DNA from: Streptomyces sp. ATexAB-D23
GTDB taxonomy: Bacteria; Actinomycetota; Actinomycetes; Streptomycetales; Streptomycetaceae
Direction: 5' to 3'
Length of the DNA: 64,000 nucleotides
Assembly (NCBI RefSeq): GCF_000373645.1
Contig: NZ_KB892020.1
Coordinates: 34,069-98,068 of the forward strand
Notes under the pieces: model-generated
Seen by the model: the letters and a program-made list of their open reading frames with translations, nothing else
What the model was told of the DNA's origin: nothing
Databases searched by the model: none
Made by a program: the position numbers and the translations under genes
Shown: positions 1 through 8,406 of the stretch, one piece after another
Position numbering within the stretch: position 1 is the stretch's first letter
Layout: each line of letters starts with the position of its first letter

Positions 1-13
1 GGAGCCGGTCGAC

Positions 14-34
14 CCCCGGCTCTGAGCGCCGGGG
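14..34. terminator. Hairpin upstream of arginine deiminase
   Basis: CCCCGGC and GCCGGGG form a perfect 7-bp stem around a 7-nt loop. It probably ends transcription of a gene to the left of the window. There is no T-tract, as is usual in Streptomyces. Confidence 0.4.
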
Positions 35-94
35 CATACAAACAGGCTGGCGATTCGCCGGGTGAACGGCGCGCCGCGCGGTGAGGATGTGGGC

Positions 95-1327
95 ATGGGA
101 TTCCATGTCGACTCCGAGGCCGGGCGGCTGCGCCGCGTCATTCTGCACCGCCCCGATCTGGAACTGAAACGGCTCACACCGAGCAACAAGGACGCGCTCC
201 TCTTCGACGACGTGCTCTGGGTGCGCCGGGCCCGTCAGGAGCACGACGGCTTCGCGGACGTGCTGCGCGAGCGCGGGGTGGAGGTGCATCTCTTCGGCGA
301 CCTGCTCCGCGAGTCGCTGGAGATCCCCGTCGCCCGGCGGCTGGTGCTCGACCGGGTCTTCGCGGAGAAGGAGTACGGCCCGCTCGCCACCGAGCATCTG
401 CGGGCCGCGTTCGAGGAGTTGCCGGCCGCCGAGCTGTGCGAGGCGCTGGTCGGCGGTATGACCAAGCGGGAGTTCCTCCAGCGGCACCCGGAGCCGGTAT
501 CGGTGCGCTTCCACGTCATGGACCTGGACGACTTCCTGCTCGGACCGCTGCCCAACCACCTCTTCACCCGGGACACCTCGGCGTGGATCTACGACGGGGT
601 CTCCATCAACGCCATGCGCTGGCCGGCCAGGCAGCGCGAGACCGTCCACTTCGAGGCGATCTACCGCCACCACCCGCTGTTCACGGGCCCGGAGGCGGGC
701 GCCTTCCACCACTGGTCGCAGGGGCAGGACGACTACCCGTCCACCATCGAGGGCGGCGACGTCCTCGTCATCGGCAACGGCGCCGTCCTCATCGGCATGA
801 GCGAACGCACCACACCGCAGGCGGTGGAGATGCTGGCCCGGGGCCTCTTCGACGCCGGCTCGGCCCGGACCATCGTGGCGCTCGACATGCCCAAGAGCAG
901 GGCGTTCATGCACCTGGACACCGTGATGACGATGGTCGACGGCGACACCTTCACCAAGTACGCGGGCCTCGGCATGCTCCGCTCGTACACGATCGAGCCC
1001 GGTGAGGGACCGCGCGACCTCAAGGTCACCGACCATCCGCCCGAGCAGATGCACACCGCCATCGCCCATGCGCTCGGCCTCGACTCGATCAGGGTGCTCA
1101 CCGCCACCCAGGACGTGCACGCGGCGGAGCGCGAGCAGTGGGACGACGGCTGCAACGTGCTGGCCGTCGAACCGGGCGTCGTCGTCGCCTACGAGCGCAA
1201 CGCCACCACCAACACCTATCTGCGCCAGGAGGGCATCGAGGTCATCGAGATCCGGGGCAGCGAGCTGGGGCGGGGCCGGGGCGGGCCCCGCTGCATGAGC
1301 TGCCCGGTGGTGCGGGAGGCCGTATGA
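95..1327 (+). CDS. arcA: Arginine deiminase
   Basis: Hydrolyses L-arginine to citrulline and ammonia, the first step of the arginine deiminase pathway in the cytoplasm. The 410-residue length fits the family. Visible landmarks are the substrate-loop motif NHLFTRDTS, the HLDT motif that carries the catalytic His, and the C-terminal GGPRCMSCP segment that carries the nucleophilic Cys. I start at ATG 95 (MGFHVDSEAG...), preceded by GTGAGGATG. A GTG at 62 in the same frame would add 11 residues that look unlike the family. The next gene encodes the enzyme that would use the citrulline. No carbamate kinase (arcC) is seen nearby, so the ATP-yielding last step is not encoded here. Confidence 0.93.
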   Translation: MGFHVDSEAGRLRRVILHRPDLELKRLTPSNKDALLFDDVLWVRRARQEHDGFADVLRERGVEVHLFGDLLRESLEIPVARRLVLDRVFAEKEYGPLATEHLRAAFEELPAAELCEALVGGMTKREFLQRHPEPVSVRFHVMDLDDFLLGPLPNHLFTRDTSAWIYDGVSINAMRWPARQRETVHFEAIYRHHPLFTGPEAGAFHHWSQGQDDYPSTIEGGDVLVIGNGAVLIGMSERTTPQAVEMLARGLFDAGSARTIVALDMPKSRAFMHLDTVMTMVDGDTFTKYAGLGMLRSYTIEPGEGPRDLKVTDHPPEQMHTAIAHALGLDSIRVLTATQDVHAAEREQWDDGCNVLAVEPGVVVAYERNATTNTYLRQEGIEVIEIRGSELGRGRGGPRCMSCPVVREAV

Positions 1328-1349
1328 CGGGCGACGGGGGCTCTGTATA

Positions 1350-1373
1350 GCAATGCATTGCGTCGTATAGAGT
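1350..1373 (+). promoter_or_regulatory. Palindrome and -10-like box before argF
   Basis: GCAATGCATTGC at 1350-1361 is a perfect 12-bp palindrome in the short arcA-argF gap. It is followed by TATAGAGT, a good actinobacterial -10 (TAnnnT), at 1366-1373. An arginine repressor (ArgR) box is a plausible reading because such boxes are AT-richer palindromes at arg genes. The match to a Streptomyces ARG box is not proven. Confidence 0.4.
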
Positions 1374-1420
1374 TCCAGGGATACCGTATGCGTCCCCCGC
1401 CCGACCCAGGAGCAGTCACC

Positions 1421-2425
1421 ATGGCCATAGACCTCGCAGGCCGCCACTTCCTCAAGGAGCTGGACTTCACGGCCGCGGAGTTCCGCGGCCTGATCGAGCT
1501 GGCCGCCGAGCTCAAGGCGGCCAAGAAGTCGGGTGGCGAGACGCAGCGGCTGCGCGGCCGGAACATCGCGCTGATCTTCGAGAAGACCTCCACCCGCACC
1601 CGGTGCGCCTTCGAGGTGGCCGCCGCCGACCAGGGCGCCTCCACCACGTACCTCGACCCCTACGGGTCCCAGATGGGGCACAAGGAGTCGGTCAAGGACA
1701 CCGCCCGTGTCCTCGGGCGGATGTTCGACGGGATCGAGTACCGGGGGGACAGTCAGGCGACCGTCGAGGAGCTGGCCGCGCACGCCGGGGTTCCGGTCTT
1801 CAACGGGCTCACCGATGACTGGCACCCCACCCAGATGCTCGCCGACGTCCTGACGATGACCGAGCACAGTGCGAAGCCGCTGGAGGAGATCGCCTTCGCC
1901 TACCTCGGCGACGCCCGGTTCAACATGGGCAACTCCTACCTGGTCACCGGGGCCCTGCTCGGCATGGACGTGCGCATCGTCGCGCCCGAGGCCTACTGGC
2001 CCGCCGCGACGGTGATAGGGCTGGCCCGCGCGCTCGCCGAGACGTCCGGGGCGAGGGTCACGCTCACCGAGGACGTGGCCGAGGGCGTGCGCGGTGCCGA
2101 CTTCGTCTCCACCGACGTCTGGGTCTCGATGGGCGAGCCCAAGGAGGTCTGGGACACCCGCATCGCCGCCCTCGCGCCGTACGCCGTCACCATGGACGTC
2201 CTGCGGGCCACGGGGAACCCCGGGGTGAAGTTCATGCACTGCCTGCCCGCATACCACGACCTCGGCACCGGGGTCGGGCGCGAGATCCACGAGCGCCACG
2301 GGCTGACCGAGCTGGAGGTCAGCGACGAGGTGTTCGAGTCCGCGCACTCCGTCGTCTTCGACGAGGCGGAGAACCGTATGCACACCATCAAGGCCGTCCT
2401 CGTGGCGACGATGGCCAAGGACTGA
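1421..2425 (+). CDS. argF: Ornithine carbamoyltransferase
   Basis: Interconverts ornithine plus carbamoyl phosphate with citrulline plus phosphate. The protein has 334 residues, the usual family size. It shows the carbamoyl-phosphate loop STRTRCAFEV near residue 60 and the HCLPAYHD active-site motif near residue 270. The start at ATG 1421 has AGGAG 10 nt upstream. An in-frame upstream extension to 1358 has no ribosome site. Its position just after arginine deiminase suggests the catabolic form (arcB), which converts citrulline to ornithine. Anabolic and catabolic forms share the same motifs, so the direction cannot be read from sequence. A hairpin follows the stop codon. Confidence 0.92.
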   Translation: MAIDLAGRHFLKELDFTAAEFRGLIELAAELKAAKKSGGETQRLRGRNIALIFEKTSTRTRCAFEVAAADQGASTTYLDPYGSQMGHKESVKDTARVLGRMFDGIEYRGDSQATVEELAAHAGVPVFNGLTDDWHPTQMLADVLTMTEHSAKPLEEIAFAYLGDARFNMGNSYLVTGALLGMDVRIVAPEAYWPAATVIGLARALAETSGARVTLTEDVAEGVRGADFVSTDVWVSMGEPKEVWDTRIAALAPYAVTMDVLRATGNPGVKFMHCLPAYHDLGTGVGREIHERHGLTELEVSDEVFESAHSVVFDEAENRMHTIKAVLVATMAKD

Positions 2426-2441
2426 CCCGCACGGGCACCCG

Positions 2442-2481
2442 CATGCCCATGCACCCATTCGGGTGAACATGCGGGGGCATG
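2442..2481 (+). terminator. Terminator after argF
   Basis: A nested inverted repeat: CATGCCC pairs with GGGCATG, CATG with CATG, and CACCC with GGGTG around the loop ATTC. It lies 16 nt after the argF stop and separates argF from the permease gene. Confidence 0.6.
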
Positions 2482-2625
2482 TCTATGATGGTTCCGATTG
2501 GTGGGGTTCGAGCTCGCACGCTCGGACCCCCTTTTCGTGCGCGGAACGGCCCGGTCCACGACGACGTCGGACCACCGCCCGGACCGCACCCCCCCCACGT
2601 GTTCCGCCAGAGATGAGACCCCGCC

Positions 2626-4047
2626 GTGAGCCCCCTGCGCCTCCCCGGCCCGCCGCAGCGCGTCAAGGACCCACACCGGCTGATCGCCGAATCGGGCGCC
2701 GACCTGGAGGGCCACGGCCTCAAGCGGACCATGGGCCTGTTCCAGCTGGTGTGCTTCGGGGTCGGCGCCGTCGTCGGGACCGGCATCTTCGTGGGCCTGT
2801 CCGACAGCGTCGCCGAGGCCGGTCCCGCCGTCGTCGTCTCCTTCGTCCTCGCGGCCGTGACCTGCGTCTTCACCGCGTTCTCGTTCGCCGAACTGGGCAG
2901 CGCGATCCCCGTTTCCGGCAGCTCGTACTCCTTCGCCTACGCCACGCTCGGCGAGCGCCTCGCCTTCCTCGTCGGCTGGTGCCTGCTCCTGGAGTACGGG
3001 GTCTCGGTCTCCGCCGTCGCGGTGGGCTGGAGCCAGTACGTCAACGAACTCCTCGACAGCCTCCTCGGGTACCGGCTGCCGGACGTGCTCTCCGCCGGGC
3101 CCGGTGACGGCGGCGTGATCAACCTGCCCGCCGTGATCGTGGTCATGATGGCCGCCACCCTGCTGGTGCGCGGCGTCCGCGAGAGCGCCGGTGCCACCGC
3201 CGCGATGGCCGTCCTCAAGCTCACCGTCCTGGCGCTGTTCTGCGTCATCGCCTTCACCGCGTTCGAGCGCGGCCACCTCACCCCGTTCGCCGCCCATGGT
3301 GCGAGCGGCGTCACGGCGGGCGCCTCCCTGGCGTTCTTCTCGTACATCGGCTTCGACGCGATCACCACCGCCGGCGAGGAGGTCAGGAACCCGCGCCGCG
3401 ACATCCCCGTCGCGATCATGATCTGCATCGGGCTGGTCACCCTGCTCTACTGCGCGGTCGCCCTCGCCGCGCTCGGCGCGCTCGGCCCGGAGGCCGTCTC
3501 GGACAAGCCGGCCGCGCTCTCGCTGATCGTCGACCGGGTCACCGGCTCCTCCGTCGGCGGCGGCGTCATCGCGTTCGGCGCGGTCGTCGCCATCGCCTCG
3601 GTCGTCCTCGCCGTGATGTACGGACAGACCCGCATCCTGATGTCGATGTCCCGCGACGGCCTCGTGCCGAGGGTCTTCGAGCGGGTCTCGCCGCGTACCT
3701 CGACCCCGGTCGCCAACACCTGGATCGTCGCCGTCGTCTTCGCCGTCCCGGCGGCCTTCTCCTCGCTCGGCATGGTCGTGAACCTGACCACCATCGGGAC
3801 GCTCGCCACCATGGTCGCCGTCAACACCGCCGTGATCGTGCTGCGCCGCCGCAACCCCGAGGTGAAGGGCTCCTTCCGGATCCCGCTCCACCCGCTCAGC
3901 CCGCTCCTGGGCGTCGTCTTCTGCGTCTACCTGATGTACGGGACCGGCTGGACGACCTGGGTCCAGTTCGCCGTGTTCCTCGCCGCGGGCGCCCTCGTGT
4001 ACGCGGGCTACGGGCGCCGCCGCTCCCGCCTGGCGGACACGGCCTGA
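2626..4047 (+). CDS. APC-family amino acid permease
   Basis: A 473-residue inner-membrane transporter of the amino acid-polyamine-organocation superfamily, closest in feel to the cationic amino acid transporters. After a ~35-residue cytoplasmic N-terminus comes the family's unwound first helix, with the motif GVGAVVGTGIFVG near residue 45. About 12 hydrophobic segments follow, and the C-terminal tail is basic. Substrate cannot be told from sequence. Its position beside arcA-argF makes arginine or ornithine transport reasonable, but a terminator-like hairpin separates it from argF, so this is inference. Start is GTG 2626 with only a weak purine stretch (GAGATGAG) upstream. Confidence 0.85.
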   Translation: MSPLRLPGPPQRVKDPHRLIAESGADLEGHGLKRTMGLFQLVCFGVGAVVGTGIFVGLSDSVAEAGPAVVVSFVLAAVTCVFTAFSFAELGSAIPVSGSSYSFAYATLGERLAFLVGWCLLLEYGVSVSAVAVGWSQYVNELLDSLLGYRLPDVLSAGPGDGGVINLPAVIVVMMAATLLVRGVRESAGATAAMAVLKLTVLALFCVIAFTAFERGHLTPFAAHGASGVTAGASLAFFSYIGFDAITTAGEEVRNPRRDIPVAIMICIGLVTLLYCAVALAALGALGPEAVSDKPAALSLIVDRVTGSSVGGGVIAFGAVVAIASVVLAVMYGQTRILMSMSRDGLVPRVFERVSPRTSTPVANTWIVAVVFAVPAAFSSLGMVVNLTTIGTLATMVAVNTAVIVLRRRNPEVKGSFRIPLHPLSPLLGVVFCVYLMYGTGWTTWVQFAVFLAAGALVYAGYGRRRSRLADTA

Positions 4048-4050
4048 GGC

Positions 4051-4470
4051 CTACTTCGGCGGCAGGGTGAACCAGACCGCCTTGCCGCGCTCCGTCGTGC
4101 GGTGACCGCAGGACGAGCTGAGGGTACGGATCAGCAGCAGCCCCCGGCCGTGCTCCTGCCAGGGGTCCGGTACGTCGTCGGGCTCCGGCCGGGACAGATC
4201 CCCGGGCGGGGCCGGGTCGCCGTCGTGCACCTCCACCTGGCACCCGCTCGGCAGCAGCTCCACCACCAGCTCTATGGGCTCGTCACCGGGCGTGTGCTCC
4301 ACGGCGTTGGCGACCAGCTCGGCGGTCAGCAGCTCGGCCGTGTCGCTGTCGGCGGGGGCGTCGATGTCCGCCAGGACCGTACGGATCAGCGCGCGGGCGA
4401 TCGGCACGGCGGCCGTGGAGTGCGGCAGGGTGATGCGCCAGGAAGGGGGTGGCAGGCCGTCGGGGGGCAC
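4051..4470 (-). CDS. RsbW-like ATP-binding protein (anti-sigma factor type)
   Basis: A 139-residue single-domain histidine-kinase-like ATPase (HATPase_c_2 type), cytoplasmic. The N-box reads ELVANAVEHT near residue 52 and the G2-type loop reads HGRGLLLIRTL near residue 110. There is no phospho-acceptor or sensor domain, so it is not a two-component kinase. Streptomyces genomes hold many such proteins, some acting as anti-sigma or anti-anti-sigma switch kinases. No sigma factor gene is adjacent, so the partner is unknown. It converges on the permease gene with 3 nt between the stops. Confidence 0.8.
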   Translation of the reverse strand: MPPDGLPPPSWRITLPHSTAAVPIARALIRTVLADIDAPADSDTAELLTAELVANAVEHTPGDEPIELVVELLPSGCQVEVHDGDPAPPGDLSRPEPDDVPDPWQEHGRGLLLIRTLSSSCGHRTTERGKAVWFTLPPK

Positions 4471-4816
4471 GGGGGTTCCGTTCGGGTGAGCGCGGGTGTC
4501 CTGGGCTCAGATTTCCGCGCTCAAGACTTCTTGGCTTCAACCTTACGAAGCCGCGCGACGCGGACAAGAGGCTGCGGGCCGGTACGAAGGGGACGTTCGT
4601 CACTGGCCCGGCTCCGCGCCGGCCGTGAGGGCGCCGACGTCGTCTTCGGAGGTCCGGCTCATGCCCCGCATTCTGCCGGGCGCGACGCCCGGCGGGCAGG
4701 GGTTTTCCCGACGGACGCCGAGCGCGCGCACCGCGTCCGGGTCCGTACCGATCGCAGCGGGCCGTGGTGGGTGCGGCGCGCCGTACGGGTGAAGCGAGGC
4801 AGGGGAGATATCTGTA
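4471..4816. other. Divergent intergenic region, RsbW-like gene / mrp operon
   Basis: About 345 nt with no convincing gene. It must hold the promoters of the leftward ATPase gene and the rightward Mrp operon. CCGGGCG-CGA-CGCCCGG, a perfect 7-bp hairpin, lies near 4678-4694. AGGGGA at 4801-4806 is the ribosome-binding site of the first mrp gene. No clear operator was found. Confidence 0.4.
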
Positions 4817-7798
4817 TTGAGTGCCCTTCGCCCGTTATGTGACTGTCCGTGTCACCCCGTCCACCGCCGCGCCCCGCCCCCCTGCCGCATGACCGCGCTC
4901 CTCGTCTGTCACTTCGTCCTCGCGGCCTGCGCGCGCCCGCTGGTGCGATGGCTGGGGACGCGCGCCTTCCTCGTCCTCGCGCTGCCGCCCGCCGCCACCA
5001 CCTGCTGGGCCTTCACACAGTGGGACATGGCCGCGTCCGGCGCCTCGGTCTCCTGGTCATGGGCGTGGATGCCCGACTACGGGGTCTCCGTGGACATGCG
5101 CCTGGACGCCCTCGCCGAGCTGATGGTGCTGCTCGCGGCCGGCGTCGGCACGCTCGTCCTGCTCTACTGCGCCTCCTACTTCAGCGACGACACCCCGAGG
5201 CTGGCCGGATTCGCCGGGAACCTGCTCGCCTTCGCCGGGGCCATGCTCGCCCTCGTCCTCAGCGACGACCTGATCTCGCTCTACGTCTTCTGGGAGCTGA
5301 CCACGGTCTTCTCGTACCTGCTCATCGGGTACAACAGCGAGCAGCGGCACAGCCGCCGCTCCGCCCTCCAGGCGCTGACCGTCACCACGCTCGGCGGGCT
5401 CGCCATGCTGATCGGGTTCCTGATCGTCGGTCAGGAGGCCGGGACCTACCGCATCTCCGAGATCCTCGCCGACCCGCCTCAGGCCGGCCCCGCCGTCGAG
5501 GCCGCCGTCCTGCTCATCCTGTGCGGGGCGCTGTCCAAGTCGGCCGTCTGGCCGTTCAGCCTCTGGCTCCCCAACGCCATGGCGGCGCCCACCCCCGTCA
5601 GCGCCTATCTGCACGCCGCGGCCATGGTCAAGGCGGGGGTCTACCTGGTCGCCCGGCTCGCCCCCGGCTTCGCCGACGTGCCCGCCTGGCGGCCCGTAGT
5701 GATGGTCCTCGGCGCCGCGACGATGCTCCTGGGCGGCTGGCGGGCGCTGCGGCTCAACGACCTGAAGATCGTCCTCGCCTACGGGACCGTCAGCCAGCTC
5801 GGCTTCCTCACCCTGCTGGCGGGCATCGGCAACCGCGACATCGCGCTGGCCGCCGCCGCGATGATCCTCGGGCACGCCCTGTTCAAGGCCCCGCTCTTCC
5901 TCGTCATCGGCATCGTCGACCACGCGGCCGGCACCCGGGACCTGCGCAGACTCTCCGGCGTGGGACGTGCGCTGCCCCATGTCTGCGCCGTCGCCGTGCT
6001 CGCCGCCGCCTCCATGGCCGCGCTGCCCCCGCTGCTCGGCTTCGCGGCGAAGGAGGCGGCGTTCGAGGCGCTGCTGCACGGCGACGCGGCGGACCGCTGG
6101 GCGCTGGGGATCGCGGTGGCCGGGTCGATGCTGACCGTCGCGTACACCGTCCGGTTCGTCTGGGGTGGCTTCCTGCGCAAGCCGGGCGTGCCCGACACCC
6201 CGGTCCACCGGGTCGGCCCCGCCTTCCTCGCCCCGCCCGCCGCGCTCGCCCTGTGCGGGCTGGTGCTCGGCCCCGGAGTCGGCTGGACCGACCGGCTGCT
6301 GAGCGCCTACGCCGACGTCTTCCCCGCCCCCCACCACCCCTACCACCTGGCCCTCTGGCACGGCTGGGGCACCGCCCTGCTGCTCTCGGCCGTCGCCGTG
6401 CTGGGCGGCGCGGTCCTCTTCGCCGGACGCGACAGGGTCACCCGGCTCTCCCGGCGCATCGCCTGGCCCACCGCCGACAGCGTCTTCGGCCATGTGCTGC
6501 TGGGCCTGGAACGCCTCTCCCTCCAGGTCACCGGCTTCGTCCAGCGCGGCTCGCTCTCCGTGTACCTCGCCACCACCCTGCTGGTGATGCTCGCCGGACA
6601 GCTCGCCGTGCTCGTCGCCGACCGGCCCTGGCACGGCGCGCGGGCGCCCCAGCTCTGGGACGTACCGCTCCAGGGCGCCGTCGCCGCGCTGACCTGCGCG
6701 GCGGCCCTGCTCTGCCTGACGGTGAGACGGCGCATGAAGGCCGTCGTGCTGGCCGGACTCACCGGATACGGGACCGCGCTGCTCTTCGTCGTCCAGGGTG
6801 CCCCGGACCTGGCGCTCACCCAGTTCTGCGTGGAGACCGTGTCCATGATCGTGTTCGTGCTGGTGCTGCGGCGGATGCCGGTGCACTTCCAGGAGTCGGT
6901 GAGTTCCTGGCGGCGGGCCGTGCGCATCCCCGTCGCCCTCGCCGCCGCCGCGACCCTCGGCGTGGTCGTCTGGGTCGCGGGCGCCGCGCGCACCGCTCCC
7001 GCGGCCGGCGCCGCCATGGTCGAGGAGACCGCGCACCACGGCCTCAAGGACGTGGTCGCCACGATCCTGGTCGACCTGCGCGCCTGGGACACGATGGGGG
7101 AGTCCGCCGTCCTCGCCGCCGCCGCGATCGGCGTGACCAGCCTCATCTACCTGCACCGCCGCGCCGAGGGAACGGCGGCACCCTCGGAGACGCGCGGGCA
7201 CACCGCCTGGTCGGTGACCGCCGCCCCGCTGAACGGGGTGCCGCGCGGCGACGAGGGGGCGCCCGAGCGCGGCTGGCTGGCGGCCGGAGCCACCCTCGCG
7301 CCCGAGCACCGGTCCGTCGTCTTCGAGGTGGTGGTGCGGCTGCTGTTCCACCCGATCCTGGTGCTCTCCGTGTACCTGCTGTTCTGCGCCGAGAACATGC
7401 CGGGCGGCGGCTTCGTCGGCGGTCTGGTCGCCGGCCTCGCCCTGATCACCCGCTACCTGGCGGGCGGCCGCTTCGAACTCGCCGAGGCCGCGCCCCTGCA
7501 ACCCGGGCTCTTCACCGGCCTCGGCCTCTTCCTCTCCACCGGGGTGGCGCTGCTCGGCCTCCTTGACGGAACGGTCCTGCACGCCTGGACCCACCACGGC
7601 CACCTGCCGCTGATCGGCGACTACGAGTTCGGTACGCCGGTGATCTTCGACTGCGGTGTCTACCTGCTGGTCCTGGGCGTCGTCCTCGACATCGTGCGGG
7701 CCCTCGGCGCGAAGATCGACCGCCAGATCGAGCGGGCCGCCGCCGAGAAGGCCGCCGCCCGCGATGCCGGACCGGAGACGGGGGAGGCCACCCCATGA
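4817..7798 (+). CDS. mrpA: Mrp-type Na+/H+ antiporter subunit A fused to B
   Basis: A 993-residue polytopic membrane protein, the largest subunit of the cation/proton antiporter complex. It is related to complex I subunit NuoL. The proton-channel domain shows FWELTTVFSYLLIGY near residue 160 and SAVWPFSLWLP with the following lysine-containing helix MVKAGVYL near residues 240-275. From about residue 835 there is a MrpB (MnhB) domain with its NMPGGGFVGGL signature, so A and B are one chain, and no separate mrpB exists. Start TTG 4817 has AGGGGA 10 nt upstream. ATG 4889 would give the more family-like N-terminus MTALLVCHF but lacks a ribosome site. The stop overlaps mrpC (ATGA). Confidence 0.92.
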   Translation: MSALRPLCDCPCHPVHRRAPPPCRMTALLVCHFVLAACARPLVRWLGTRAFLVLALPPAATTCWAFTQWDMAASGASVSWSWAWMPDYGVSVDMRLDALAELMVLLAAGVGTLVLLYCASYFSDDTPRLAGFAGNLLAFAGAMLALVLSDDLISLYVFWELTTVFSYLLIGYNSEQRHSRRSALQALTVTTLGGLAMLIGFLIVGQEAGTYRISEILADPPQAGPAVEAAVLLILCGALSKSAVWPFSLWLPNAMAAPTPVSAYLHAAAMVKAGVYLVARLAPGFADVPAWRPVVMVLGAATMLLGGWRALRLNDLKIVLAYGTVSQLGFLTLLAGIGNRDIALAAAAMILGHALFKAPLFLVIGIVDHAAGTRDLRRLSGVGRALPHVCAVAVLAAASMAALPPLLGFAAKEAAFEALLHGDAADRWALGIAVAGSMLTVAYTVRFVWGGFLRKPGVPDTPVHRVGPAFLAPPAALALCGLVLGPGVGWTDRLLSAYADVFPAPHHPYHLALWHGWGTALLLSAVAVLGGAVLFAGRDRVTRLSRRIAWPTADSVFGHVLLGLERLSLQVTGFVQRGSLSVYLATTLLVMLAGQLAVLVADRPWHGARAPQLWDVPLQGAVAALTCAAALLCLTVRRRMKAVVLAGLTGYGTALLFVVQGAPDLALTQFCVETVSMIVFVLVLRRMPVHFQESVSSWRRAVRIPVALAAAATLGVVVWVAGAARTAPAAGAAMVEETAHHGLKDVVATILVDLRAWDTMGESAVLAAAAIGVTSLIYLHRRAEGTAAPSETRGHTAWSVTAAPLNGVPRGDEGAPERGWLAAGATLAPEHRSVVFEVVVRLLFHPILVLSVYLLFCAENMPGGGFVGGLVAGLALITRYLAGGRFELAEAAPLQPGLFTGLGLFLSTGVALLGLLDGTVLHAWTHHGHLPLIGDYEFGTPVIFDCGVYLLVLGVVLDIVRALGAKIDRQIERAAAEKAAARDAGPETGEATP

Positions 7799-8406
7799 GC
7801 GTCAGCGCCTCGCTCCTCGCCACCGCCACGGTCCTGTGCGCGGTCGGCGGCATCCTCATGCTCACCCGGCCCCTCACCCGCATCCTGCTGGGCGCGGTCG
7901 TCGCGGGCAACGGCATCAACCTCCTCATCCTGTCGGCCACCGGATCGGCAGGCCGGGAACCGCTGCTGTACGGCGTCGACCTCGCCCGGGTCACCGACCC
8001 GCTGCCCCAGGCCATCGCCCTCACCGCGATCGTCATCACCCTCGCCACCACCGCGTTCCTCCTCGCCATGGCCTACCGCTCCCACCAGCTGACCGGCACC
8101 GACGAGGTCCACGACGACCTGGAGGACCGGCGCATCGTGCTGCGTGCCGAGGTGCTGGGAGAACGCGACGAGCTGCGCGAACGCTTCCGCGCCGACGACG
8201 AGCGCACGGCCGAGACCCGCCGCCGCTACCGCGAGGCCCGCCGCGGGCTGCGGGCCAGGCTGCGCGCCGACCGCGCCCTCCAGGCCAGGGGCCGCAACGC
8301 CACCGGCGACCTGTGGCACGACGTCCTCGGCGCGGACCCGGAGGACTACGCGAAGCGCGACGAGGCCCCCGCGCCCGACACCGACAACCCAGGAGGCACC
8401 GGATGA
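7795..8406 (+). CDS. mrpC: Mrp antiporter subunit C with long charged tail
   Basis: Small membrane subunit of the Mrp complex, homologous to NuoK. The first ~110 residues hold three hydrophobic helices, with the MrpC/NuoK-like segment GNGINLLILSATGSAG and DPLPQAIALTAIVI. Family members are usually 110-120 residues. This one has 203, because an Arg/Glu/Asp-rich, probably coiled-coil extension of ~90 residues follows. The start overlaps the mrpA stop and its own end overlaps mrpD by 4 nt, so translation is coupled. Confidence 0.9.
   Translation: MSVSASLLATATVLCAVGGILMLTRPLTRILLGAVVAGNGINLLILSATGSAGREPLLYGVDLARVTDPLPQAIALTAIVITLATTAFLLAMAYRSHQLTGTDEVHDDLEDRRIVLRAEVLGERDELRERFRADDERTAETRRRYREARRGLRARLRADRALQARGRNATGDLWHDVLGADPEDYAKRDEAPAPDTDNPGGTG

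Noticed and set aside
4849..7566. Long plus-strand open frame (905 codons) overlapping mrpA
   Set aside because: Arg/Pro/Ala-rich translation without domains, in the wrong frame of a clear mrpA gene. It is a high-GC shadow frame.
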